The notes under the pieces: model-generated
Told to the model about the DNA's origin: nothing
What the model saw: only the letters and a program-made list of their open reading frames with translations
Database searches by the model: none
Origin: Myxococcus sp. RHSTA-1-4
Lineage (GTDB): Bacteria; Myxococcota; Myxococcia; Myxococcales; Myxococcaceae
Assembly (NCBI RefSeq): GCF_020037125.1
Contig: NZ_JAIQDG010000009.1
Span: forward strand, 213,718-277,717
Reading direction: 5' to 3'
Length of the DNA stretch: 64,000 nucleotides
Shown here: one piece after another, positions 27,711 through 40,000 of the stretch
Layout of the letters: every line of letters starts with the position of its first letter
Numbering within the stretch: position 1 is the first letter of the stretch
Program-made: the position numbers and the translations under genes

Positions 27711-28095
27711 TCGCCCCGCGGCCCCGCGGCGGCCGTGTGGGCTGGAAACTTCTAGCGGATCGCAGGCTCCGCCACGGCTCGTGGTGGGGTCACGTCTCCA
27801 TCACCCGTGACGGCTGGCCAGACGGCGCGAGGCGCCGTGGGCGGACGCTCTCGTCGGATCGCTGGCGGGGCAGTCGGGGCCACCCTGTCTGTCTTCAGGC
27901 GGGCCTCAAGGGCCATTCCGAAACCATGACGGAACCGTGCGCCTGCCGTGACAATCATTTCCTTGTCAAATGCCTTTATCGGTTTGACGCGCGGCCACGG
28001 ACTCTGTAGATGCCACGCCGCTGCAAATGTCAGAGCGCCGACATTCAATGGCGCGGATGTGCTGCTCGAAGTGCTCATGGTTGCAGGAGGGGGAG
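27711..28095. other. Divergent intergenic region, right half
   Basis: No convincing gene was found here. Short open frames on both strands lack coding character. The region contains one further palindrome (GTCACG 27789-27794 / CGTGAC 27806-27811) and the putative rightward promoter at 27984-28012. It is less GC-rich near 27945-28000 than its surroundings. Confidence 0.5.
27984..28012 (+). promoter_or_regulatory. Weak candidate housekeeping promoter for the giant gene
   Basis: TTGACG at 27984-27989 and TAGATG at 28007-28012 are separated by 17 bases, in a locally AT-richer stretch. The -35 element matches the consensus in five of six positions; the -10 element is poor. The leader to the chosen start at 28096 would be about 75 bases. 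Confidence 0.35.
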
Positions 28096-31000
28096 ATGCG
28101 CCGGACCGGGATTCTTGGAAACCAGTCCCTGGGGGGGCTGGTGGGGGCGTTGTGCGTGGTGGCGGCGGCGGCCCTGCCCGCGAGTGCCTTCGGCTCGGAG
28201 CATGTCACCGTCGTCCAGCACGACGGGATGCCCTATGGCACCGCGAGCGCGCCCAGGGCCCGTGTTGCGCAGAAGTTCTACGAGACGCACGGTGACGCGT
28301 ACGACTTCCTGGTGGTCCTGCCCACGTTCGACGTGGACCTGGGCCAGGAGGTCGGGGGCTACCACATCGTCGTCCGCAACGCCGTCCAGGGCATTGGTCT
28401 CCCATCGCCCCATGACGTGGGCGCCCAGTATGGAAGTGCCACGCGGCTGAAGGGGTACGTGGACGTCCTGGCCCTGAACCCCGACGCCCTGGGCACCAGC
28501 GTGGAGTCCGCCGCCTCCATCCTCGCCCACGAGGTGGCCCACCAGTGGAGCGGACGGGTCGCCTATCTGGATCCCGTGACCCAGGCGCGGAGGACGGACC
28601 TGGTGGGGCGGGAGGGCGCTCACTGGAGCTTCTTCCTCGACTCGGACGCGTCCGTGCTCTACGGCAGTGAGTGGACGCAGGAGGTGGCGGGAAGCTTCAC
28701 GTCGGCACGCTCGCGGACGCGCTACTCCAATCTGGACCTGTACCTCATGGGCCTGCTGGGCCCGGACGAGGTGGGCCCGCTGACGCTGCTCACCCCCGGC
28801 GCCCAGGTGCCCCACCAGGCGGTGGACCTGCCCCCGGCGGACGGCACCCGCATCGACGCCACGGCGCGCACCCTCTCCATCAACGACATCATCGCGGCCG
28901 AGGGCGCCCGCGTGCCGGCGGTGGGCCAGTCGCAGAAGTCCTTCCGCGCGGCGTTCATCCTCATGACTCCGCAGGGGCAGCAGGCGACTCCGGCGCAGGT
29001 GGCCTTCGTCGACGAGCTGCGCCGCTCCTTCAGCAACAGCTTCTTCTTCCTCACCCGGGGGCGCGCCGTCTTCGAGACGGCATTGGTGGAGCTGCCTCCG
29101 TCGCCGGGCACCGCGGAGCCCAGCCTCCAGCGGGGCATCGACTACCTGGTGGCCCGGCAGAAGGCGGAGGGCTTCTGGGCGGATGGCGATGGCACCGGCA
29201 CCCGGTGGCGTGAGACGCAGGTGGCGCTCGAGGCGCTAGCGCTCAGTGGCCTCTCGCCGAGCGTGACGGCCGCGACGGGACGGGGCGGGGGCTACCTCGC
29301 GGCCACGATGGGGTCCGGGGTGGATGATGCGGCGCGCAGGGTGCTCGGGCTCGTGGCGGCCCGGCAGACGCCGGAGTCCGTCCAGGCGGCGCTCACCGCC
29401 CTCACGGGGCAGCTCGGGTGGTGGACAGGCGGGGGCGCGGGGTTGTCGCAGGGTTACACGCCCACGGTCATCGACTCGGTGCTCGCGGCCCGGGCCCTGG
29501 TGGCGGCGGGCGCGACGGCGCCCCAGCTCACGGGCCTGACGGAGTTCCTGCTGGCCCGGCAGTCCATGGATGGAAGCTGGCCGCTGCTGGTGGGTGGCCC
29601 CGGCCGCGTCGAGCCGACGGCTCTCGTGATGGAGATGCTGGCGCGGCTGCCGAGGACGCCCGCCACCTACGCCGCCGCCGGCAAGGCCGCGGCGTTCCTG
29701 GAGAGCCGCCGCAACCCCGGACATCTCTATGGTGACGAGCGCCCGTCCGCGGCGGCCACGGCCCAGGCCCTCCTGGCCCTCAAGGCCTGGTCCCGGCTGT
29801 CCTCGGCGGACGCGGCCACGACGGCCGGTGCGCTCCTGGGCGTGCAGCGGGATGACGGGAGCTGGGAGTCGTCGGTCCACGCCACGGCCTGGGTCGTCCA
29901 GGCGGTGCGGACGGCGCTGACGCCCAACCTGTCGCTGGCGCCGCTCGACGTGGCGCTCTCGGCCTCGACGGTGGTGGAAGGGGAGGCCGTCCTCGCGACG
30001 GTGTCCGTGCACAACTTCGGAGGCTCCAGGGCGGACGGCGTGCAGGTGCAGGCCTTCGACGCGAACGGCACGTCCCTGGGGGCGCCGCAAACCCTTCCCA
30101 GCATTGAGGCGGGGGCCACGGGCACGGTGGTCCTCACCCTCGACACCACGGGCCAGGCGGGGGCCACGCAGGTCTTCATCGTGGTCGACGCTCCACAGGT
30201 CGTGGATGAGACCCGGGAGGATGACAACCGGGTGGCGGTACCGCTGACCGTCGAGCTGCCCCCGGCGCTGCTGGACCTGGTGGTGAGCGCGGGCAGTGTC
30301 TCCACGTCACCGGTGGCCATCAGCCAGCTGCCCACCACGCTGACGGCGATCGCCACCCTGCGCAACCTGAGCGTGGCGGACGCGGACTCGGTGGAGGTGG
30401 CCCTGCTCGTCCACGAAGTTCCCGTGGCGACGACAACGGTGGCGCTGGCCGGGCGCGCGTCCGTTCCCGTGACGCTGACGGGCAGCGTTGCCAGTGCTCC
30501 GTCCGCCGTCGAGGTCTCCATCGTGGTGGACCCGCGCAAGCTGTACGCCGAGGGGAACGAGGACAACAACATGGGCACCGTGCAGGTGCCTGTCACCCCC
30601 TCCATCGACGTGGGGGTGGCGAACCTGACGGTGACACCGTCCCAGACGCAGCAGGGACAGGACGTGTCGCTCTCCTTCCGCGTGGTGAATGCCGGCACGG
30701 TGGACGCGCCCGGCACCACGGTGCGGCTCACCATCGAGTCCTCCGGCGGCGCGACGCTCGCCACGCTGCCGTCCCAGAGTGTCACCGTCCCGGCGGGAGG
30801 CTCCGTGCAGCGCGACGTGACGTGGCGCGCGAACCTCGCGGGCAGCCTCGTCGCGAAGGTCCAGGTCCTCTCCGGCCAGCCGGCGCCGGCGGACGGCAAC
30901 CCGGCGAATGACATCGCGACGGCGGCCTTCACTGTCGACGCCTCCACGCTGGCCAACCTGGACATCCCGGCGGGTGGGCTCTCGCTTTCGCCGCTGCGGC

Positions 31001-34000
31001 CCTTGCAGCAGGTGGAGGCCACGGCCACTGTCGTGGTGCGCAACGGCGGGGCCTCGGCCGCGGGGCCCTTCTTCGTGGATTTCTTCGAGGGCCCCACCGG
31101 GGGCACGGACTCGCGGTTCGCCCGCCGCGAGGTGACGTCGGTGGCCGCCGGGGAAAGCGTCACCGTCTCCGCGCCCTTCACGGTGGCGGAAGCGGCGCAG
31201 GCCGCCGTGCGGGTGGAGCTGGACGCGGACCTGCAGGTCCAGGAGATCGACGAGATGGACAACCGCGCGGTGGTGTCCTTCCAGCCGGTGCCCCTCGCGG
31301 AGCTGGTGGTGGGCAGCGCGGATATCCAGCCCGAGCCGGTCTATCCCCGCTCGGGCATGGACGTGCCGGTGACGGTATCCGTCCTCAACTCCGGCGGGCA
31401 GGACGCGGCGGGGGCGGTGGTGGAGCTGTACCTGGGGGAGCCGGGCAGCGGCGGGGCGCTCCTCGGCAGCCAGCCCCTGGCGCTCGTGCCGGCGGGCGAG
31501 CGCGCGGAGGCCACCTTCACGTGGAGCACCACGGGGCTGACCGGGGAACAGCGACTGGTGGCGGTGGTGAATCCCTCGCAGGCGGTCAGCGAGGGCCGGT
31601 ACGACAACAACCGCGCGGAGCGGAGGGTCCGGGTGCAGGACTCGGCGCTGGCCCTCTCCCATCTCTTCTTCTCGCCCAATGGGGACGGGGTGAAGGACGC
31701 CACCGAGGTGAGCTACCGGCTGGCGGCGCCTTCCGCCGTGGACGTGGAGGTCCGTAACGCGGCGGGCGTCCTGGTCCGGACGCTGATGGCGGAGCCGGCG
31801 GAGGCGGGCACCGTCAGCTGGGACGGGCGGGATGCGCAGGGACGAGTAACAAGAGACGGCTCGTACCAACTGGCGGTCCGCGCGAGTGCGTCCAGCGGCA
31901 AGACGGACCTCGGGATGCTGGTGGCCGTCGTCGACAACAACCGCTCGCGCCTGGAGGATGCACCCGGGTCGCAGTGGCTGCTGGAGAAGACTCTGGAGCC
32001 TTCGGCTGGTTCGGGTGTGACTCGGCGTGGGCGTCTCGCTTTCGCGCCCGATGATTCGGGCATCTACTTCGTCGGCCAGCGCCAGTCCGGATCGGCCCAG
32101 ATGTGTAGCATGTATTTCCAATCGTTGGAGGGTGGGTCACCGGAGCGGGTGCAGCCCGAGTGGGATTGCGACATCCGGCGGATCTACGACGTCTCGATCT
32201 CGCCCGATGGGAAGACCCTGCTCTTTCCCATCAGCATGAGTTCTTGCGGTTACAGCAACCAGAACTGCGGCCACCTCGGCATGCAAGACCTTGACACCAA
32301 GAAGGTGCAGACGCTCGCACACAATGAGAAGTACAAGTCGGTGTCGGGCTACGTCGTTCCAATATTCAGCCATGACAGCCAGAGGGTTGTCTTCAGTACC
32401 CTGGCTTACAATGGCTATGCATGGCGCCACATCCTAGAGGTCATTGACCGGACCGGTGCGAACAGGCGGACGCTGAAGGCGTTGAGCGTACTCGATCCCG
32501 CTGAGTACATGTCGGAAGGGGCGTTTTCGCCCGACGGGCAGATGTTCTCCTTCCGGGTGGCCGATCACAGTGACTACATCGCGGACAGGGTCGGAGTCTT
32601 CGCCGTGGGGATTGAAGGCGGGACACCCCGGCAGGTAGGACCGCTCAACTATCCCTCCCGCACGGAGACCACGACGTACGTAGGCGGCAGGCGGCATATC
32701 TGGTCAACAGACTCCGAGCTCATTTACGGTTCAAATGACGAACTCTTCGCCGTGGCCCCCCTGACAGGGGTGCGACGAACCGTCTTCAAGATTCCGTTTG
32801 GAGATTGGGATGGGCGCCTCTTCACCCGGCAGCTCTACTCCCTGTCCCTCGATGGGCTAAAGCAGTCCCTCTACTTCACTTACAGCAAGGGCTCGGACAA
32901 GGGGCTCCCCTGGGAAATCTGGTCCGTGCCGCTGGAAGGAGGCCCGGGGCACCCGTTCTATACGGCTCCCGTCGGCGCTGGTGTGCAGGACCTGCAGATT
33001 TCCCCCCAAGGCAGTTTCCTCAGCGTGGTTCTGGCACCGGGTGGCTACCGCGCGGTCTCCTCACTGGAGAACCTGGGGGTGCGCGTGGTGGCCACGCGAA
33101 AGACGGGCTCGTCGTCTCTCACCCTCCACGGGACGGCGATGGACAAGAACTTTGAGTCCTACGAAGTCTCCGTCCGCGCCATGCCCTCGGGGACGCCGAC
33201 CGTCATAGCGCGCTCCAACCAGCCCATGCTGAACGGCACGCTGGCCGAGTGGACGCCCTCCGCGCCGGGAATGTACGAGGTGATGCTCAAGGCCACCGAC
33301 AAGGCAGGCAACGTGCGCACGAGCCGGACGTTGGCGGCGTGGACTAGCACGCCGCTGCTGGCGAACCTCTGGCGCGAGCCCGAGTTCCTCTCCCCCAACG
33401 GTGATGGGGTGCAGGACGTCTCGGAGCTGCACTACACCAACACCGCGCCACTCACGACGCAGTTCGAGTTCGTCTCCTCGGCGGGCACCGCCGTCCGCCA
33501 TGTCTCCGTGACGCACACCGGGGCGGGTGACCAGTCCTTCTCCTGGGATGGCAGGAATGACCAGGGCGTGGCGGTCGAGGATGGTGTCTATACGGCCCGG
33601 ACGGAGGGAGCCTCGCTGCGCTTCGTCGTGGACAGCAGCCCCCCCGACCTGGAGCTTCGCTTCTCGAAGAAGCTCCCGGCCGAGCAGAATCCGCCGGAAG
33701 GCGACGTCTTCGCATATGGCTTCGCGGACGCGCTGTCGCAGCCGGAAGGCCATCGGTTGATGGTGCCCGCCGTCCAGCTCCGGACGAGCTGGCGGGCCGA
33801 GGATGCCAACCTCGTCGGGTGGACGCTGGAGCAGCGGGCGCCCGCGAGCGTCAATGACTTCACCACGGTGAGCGTCGGTCAAGCCGCGTTCACGCAGACG
33901 AAGGTGGAGGTGCTGGACAGGCCCCTGCGGTTGCGATCACTCAGTGGGCGCGCGCTCCGGCTGAAGGCCTGGGACAAGGCCGGCAACGCGAGGACGACCC

Positions 34001-37000
34001 TCCCGCTGTCGACGCCCGAGGCCATGTTCGTCACCGCCCTGGGAGAGGCCGCGGAGGTGGGGCCCGAGTACGGCCACCTCCTGCTTGATGGTCGCCAGGT
34101 GCCGCGTATCGACCGGCTGACCCCGCTGATGGACGCGAATGGCTTCCCGCATGTCTTCGCCTTCGCGCCCCAGCACTACGCCTTCGCCCTCGACCACTCC
34201 TCCGACTCGCCTCTCGTCAGCTTCGCCGTCCGGTACACGCGGCGGGAGACCGGCCAGTCGCAGCTCGACACGCAGAACGTCAACGCGCTGGGAGATGCCG
34301 TGGTGCTCTGGGACGCCCGCGCCCTGGCGCCTGGAGCCTACGACGTCGACGTGGAGGCGACCGCGGCGGATGGGCAACTCTTCCGGGCCAGGGTGAGGTT
34401 CGAAGCGCAGCTCTCGGAGCTGCGGGTGTGCACCGCCCCCTCGGGAGTGGGTGAGTCCTCCAAGGTGACGTTGACCCTCTTCACGGCGGCCTCCTTCCTC
34501 CTCGAGCCAGGGGCCGCGGTGGACTTCGTTGCGCCTTCCTCGTCGCAGCCGGAGCGGACCTACTCGCTCGACGACATGGTGCTCCAGGCGCGGCCCGATG
34601 GGACGGCGACGCTGGAAGCGAACCTCGACACCTCCGGCCTCACGGGGTGTCAGTACCGCGCGAGGTTCCGCGGACGCACCGTCCTGGGACAGCGGCTGGA
34701 CACCGAGAAGACGGTGAACCTCTGCGGAACCTTCCTGACGGGAGCCGCAGTGACGGACACAGGGGCCTCCCTGACGTTTGCTGAGACCTTCCGCAAGCCG
34801 GTCTCCGCCATGGAGGTCTTCGTCCAGGGCGGTGGCTCATCCACCTGGAGGAGTGTGGGGACGCTGGGGGCCTTCAACGGGACGGCCCCGGCCCTGGCGG
34901 TGACGAGCGACGCCTCGTGGGCATGCAGCGAGCAGAAGGTGCGGGTGGTGACGTACTTCGCGGATGGCAGTGCGCCCGTGGACTCGGAGGCCCACTCCGA
35001 GAACACCTGCACGGCGTCCGCGACGTTCGACGTGCCCTGCACCCGGGTGAAGGTGGAGTCCGTGGCGCGCGTGGAAGGCCGGGCTCCCGCCTGCACGCCG
35101 CAGGATCCCCACTTCACCGTGGCCTTCAGCGCATCCGCTGAGGGCGGGGGCAACGTACGGGAGATTGCCGCCTGGGTGAGGCCGCACGCCTCCACCACGG
35201 TGACACCGGTGGTGGTGGAGCCCTTCACGGCGGCCCCCAGGGTGGAGACGACGGGAACCTTCTCCTCGGCGGGCTTGCCTGATGGCCGCTACCTCGTGAC
35301 GGCCCAGGCCACGGACAGCTTGGGCCTGACGGTGACGGACATGCTCGACGCCGTCACCGCCGCAGTGGATCGGCAGGCTCCCTCCACCGTCCTGGACGTC
35401 CCGGCCTCACAGGCGGTGGTGTGCCCGGTGCGCATGCGGGACGCGCAGGGCCGCCAGCGCACGGCCATCGAAGTGCGGGGCACCATCTCCGACAACCTCC
35501 TCGATGGCTACGCCGTCCTCCTGGGAGAGGCGGGCCATCCGCTGGAGCAGCAGGCGAGCACCTTCTACGCCATTCCGCAGGCCCGGACGGTGACGGGCCT
35601 CCTGGCGCAGGTGGACACCAGCCGCTTGGCCTCTGGCGATTACGAGATGCGCCTCAGCGCCTGGGACGCGAGTGGGGGCAGCTACTGCTCTCCCGTCAGG
35701 ACCTTCCGCTACGTCGCGGGCGTGGACATCTCGCGCTTCGCGGCGGCGACGGATTTCGTGGCACCGGACCAGGGTGGCACGACGCTGGATGCCACGCTGA
35801 CGGAAGACGCAACAGTCACGGTGACGCTGGCGCGGCTGACTGGCGAGGTGGAGGGGCCCTCCCTGGGGACCCTCTACCAGGGTTCCTTCGTGGCGGGCGC
35901 CAACACCGTGGCCTGGGATGGGCGCGGCCCGGCGGGAAGCGCCCTTGCGGATGGTGACTACGTGCTGCGCCTGACGGCGGGGAACGCCTGTGGCGCGGAG
36001 ACGAGCCGGACCACCCGGGTGCGGGTTGACGCCCAGGCGCCGGTGGCGCGAATCGACTCGCCGGCGGGGGGAAGCGTGCAGGGTACGGTGACGGTGCGCG
36101 GTGAGGCCAGCGACACCAACTTCCTTGACTACCAGCTCTTCGTGGGGGAGGGGACGGCTCCCACGAGCTACACGCTGGTGCAGGCAGCGTCCGCGCCAGC
36201 CACGGGTGCGCTGGGGACGGTGGACACCGCGCGGCTGCAGCCGGGGCCGCATACCCTGCGACTGGTGGTGAGGGACACTGCGGGATACACCTCCACGGCG
36301 CTGGCGACGGTGGACGTGTCGGCCCGAGGCGTACTGGGCGGGTTCTCGCTCGCGCGAAGCGTGCTGTCACCGAACGGGGATGGGGCCCAAGACGTCACCC
36401 AGGCCGGATTCCGCCTGCTGTCGGCGGCCACCGTGCGCCTGGAGGTGGTGGATGCTGGAGGACAGGTGGTGGGGCTCCCGCTGGCTTCCACCTCGCGGGA
36501 CGCGGGCGAGCACACCGCGCCGCTGGAGCTCGCGCTCCTGCAGCCGCTTCCGGACGGAGAGTATCGCGTGCGCCTCGTGGCCACCGCGGGCGCGACGACG
36601 GAGGAGGCCGAAGCCCCCCTGACTCTCGACAGGCAGGTGCCCGACGTGGCCGTCACGGCGCCGCAGCCAGGGGCCATCGTCCGCGCCAGCGTGGACGCCG
36701 TCGGGAGCATTGACGATCCCCACCTCGAGACCTGGACGGTGCTGCACACGTCCCCCGCGGGGACGACGAGCACCGTGGCCTCGGGGACGGCCCCGGTGAA
36801 CGGGAAGCTCTCCGCGCTCACGTCGCTGGCGGAGGGCTCACACACGTTGACGGTCCGCGCGACGGACGTCGCGGGCAACTTCCGCGAGACGGTCATCGCC
36901 TTCTCGGTGGATGCCACGCCGCCGGTAGTGGCCTTCACCGCTCCGCTGGACGGTGCGGTCCTCACCGGACTTGATGGCCTGGTGCCCGTCACCGCCACGC

Positions 37001-40000
37001 TGGAGGAGCCACACCTGCGGCGCCTCACGCTGGAGTTGCTGCGCGGGGACGGCTCGGCGCCGGAGTTGCTGGCATCCTGGTCCGAGTTCCCCGGGGACAG
37101 CATCCTCCTGCGCTGGGACGTGGCCGGGGCGGCGGATGGGGATGTCACCCTTCTCCTGAAGGTGGAGGACCAGGCGGGCAACACCGGTGAGAGCCGCATC
37201 GCTCTCACCCTCGATAGCACGCTGCCACAGGCACACATCACCTCGCCGCGGGACAGCGTCCTGCTAGCGGCGGGCACGATTTCGGGCACGGCCACGGACG
37301 AGCGTCTCGCGGAGTACCATCTGGAACTCTCCGATGGCGTGCCCGCGACGGCAGCCCGGTTCGTGACGCTGGTGAAGGGCACGTCACCGGTGGCCGAGAG
37401 CACGCTGGCCACCCTCGCGAAGACGCCGGCCGACGGCGACTACACGCTGCGGCTGACGGTAAAGGACCGGGCCGGCAACGAGCGGGTGGACGTGGCGGGC
37501 TTCTTCGTGGACCGCGCTCCGCCGTCCGCCCCTGCCGGCCTGACGGCCCAGGTGCGGCCGCCGAATGACGTCACGCTGACGTGGACAGCCAGTGGCGACG
37601 CGGACCTCGTGGGCTACCGCGTGCTGCGAGCGGAGGGGGAGGGCCCCATGGCGCCCATCGGCACGGGCCTCGTGTCGGGCACGACGTTCGCCGAAGACAA
37701 CCTCTCGGCCGCCGAGTACCGCTACGCGGTGGTGGCGGTGGACAGGGCGCAACAGCAGAGCCCGCCCTCGCCGGAAGCCGCGGTGGACTTCGCGCCTCCG
37801 GCGGTGGCTCTCGACTCGCCGGCGGATGGCATGGTGGTTTCCGGTCAGGTGCAGGTGAAGGGGAGGGCCTTCAGCCTGAAGGACTTCCGCGAATACCGAC
37901 TCTCCGTGGGGGCGGGTGCGCTCCCTACCGCCTTCACGCAGCTGGCGCGTGGTACAGCGCCGATACCGGGTGACGTGCTCCTCCTGTGGGACACCAGCAC
38001 GGTGCCGCAGGGCTCGCAGCACACGCTGCTCCTGGAGGCGGAGGACACCTCCGGCAACGTGGCCGATGCGCGCGTCGTGGTGCAGGTGGACAACACGGCG
38101 CCGGCGGCGCCGGTGCTGCTCTCGGCGACGGCCAGCGGCTCCTCGGTGACCGTGCAGTGGACGGCGAATACCGAGACGGACCTGGCGGGCTATCTGCTCC
38201 TCGCCAATGGCGCTCCGGCCAACGCGCCTGATGGCGCTTCCCCAGGAAACTACCTGGACTTCCTGTTGCCGGCCGGGACGACGCAATTCATCGACGCGGG
38301 CCTGCTGGACGGAGAGCTGGAGTATCAGCTCTACGCGGTGGATGTGGCCGGCAGCCTCAGCGCGCCCTCGCAGCCGAGGACGGCCATCGTGGAGACGCGG
38401 GCACCGGTGGCGATGTTGGTGACGCCCAGCCCCTACAGCCGGCTGTCCGGACCGGTGGCGGTGCAGGCCAGCACCACGGACCTGGATGTCGCCCAGGTTC
38501 AGTTCGAGGCACGCGCGGCCGGACAAGGGGCCTTCGTGCCCCTCGGGCCCGCCGCGACGAATTCGCCGTACTCCGCGATGCTGGACCCCGCGCAGTTCGC
38601 CGCGCCGGTCCTGGAACTGCGCGCCGTTGCCACCGATACCCGTGGCAACGTGGACCCGGCGCCGACGTCCATTCTCGTTTCGAGCTCGCCCGACCTCGTG
38701 GCGCCCACGGTCACCGCTCGGGCGACGGGCTCCGCGGTGGACTTCTCCTGGACGGACAGCAACCCCTCGGGGCTCGTGCTGGGCTTCGACGTGCGGCGTG
38801 GAGGCACCTCGCTATTGCCGGAGCCGCCGCGCCCGGCTGCCACGGCATCTGCGAGCAGCAGCGTCAACGGCTCCACGCCGGCCCAGGGTTTTGACGGTAA
38901 CAGCAACACCGCCTGGCAGTCCGGGCCCGGTCTGCCCCAGACCTGGGAGATGGAGTTCGGCGCTCCAGTCCCCCTGGAGTCACTGCGGGCCGACCTCAGC
39001 TGGGGATCCACGGTCCAGGTGTTCCTGAAGTTGAATGGGACGTGGGTCCCCATGGGCAAGCCCGTGGTGGCCAGCAGAGACTACGTCTCGCTGAGCCTGC
39101 CCCAGGTGTGGGGTGCCGAGGGCGTTCGCCTCCAGTTCCTCAGCGGTTCCAACACCACTGGCGTATCTCTGAGCGAAGTGACGCTGGGTCTGGCTCGCCT
39201 GACGACTTCTGCGTCGTTCTCCGAAGTCGATGTCCCCGAGGGCACGCACGCATACCAGGTGGTAACAGTGGGGAAGTGGGGGCCGCGCGCGGAAGGCACG
39301 GCCCAGGCCCGGGTGTACCGGCCGGACCTGGACTGGCCGGCACAGACGCGTGTCGCGACGCCCACCGTGCGGTTGAGCGGCTACAGCCCGGTCGCGGAGG
39401 TCTCCATTGACATTCAGCGTGACGGGGCCGTCGTGGCCCAGGCAGAGGCGGATACCTCCGGGATGTTCGAGGTGCAGGCTCCCCTGCAAATGGGAGAGAA
39501 CGTCCTCTCAGCCGTCGCTAGGGACACCACGGGCAGCAGGAGCATGGAGTCCTACCCGGTGTACGTCACTCGAGTGCCGCCGCCCTCCGCGGGGGTGACG
39601 CTGGCGCCGGCCGAGGTGTCGGGCCTGAGCGTGGCCCTGGCCTTCTCTGTCTCCGGTGACACGGTCGACGTAGCGGGCTTCGAGGTGTGGCGGGCCTCGG
39701 GGGCGGCGCCGGCCGAGATGGTGGCCACGCTGGCGGCGGATGCGCGTACCCATCTTGACCCGGGCCTGCGTAACGGCACGTACACATACACGGTGGTGGC
39801 GGTGAATGAGGACGGCTTCTCGGGGACGCACTCGAACGCGGTGTCCGCCACGGTGGATGTGCCGCTGCTGGCTCCGCCCGAGTCCCTGGCTGTATCCGCG
39901 CCCGCAACCGGTGGGATGCTGGCACTGACGTGGACGCACGCTGCGGGCGGCGCAGCGGGCTTCCTCGTGGAGCGAGCCCTCGCGGAGCAGGGACCGTTCA

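Noticed and set aside
28046..28065. Sigma-54-like sequence before the giant gene
   Set aside because: TGGCGCGG...TGCTGC resembles the consensus, but the GG and GC spacing is 9 or 12 bases, not 10.
28027..28095. Longer N-terminus of the giant protein from 28027
   Set aside because: The extra 23 residues would precede and spoil the signal peptide, and the ATG at 28096 has a good ribosome site.
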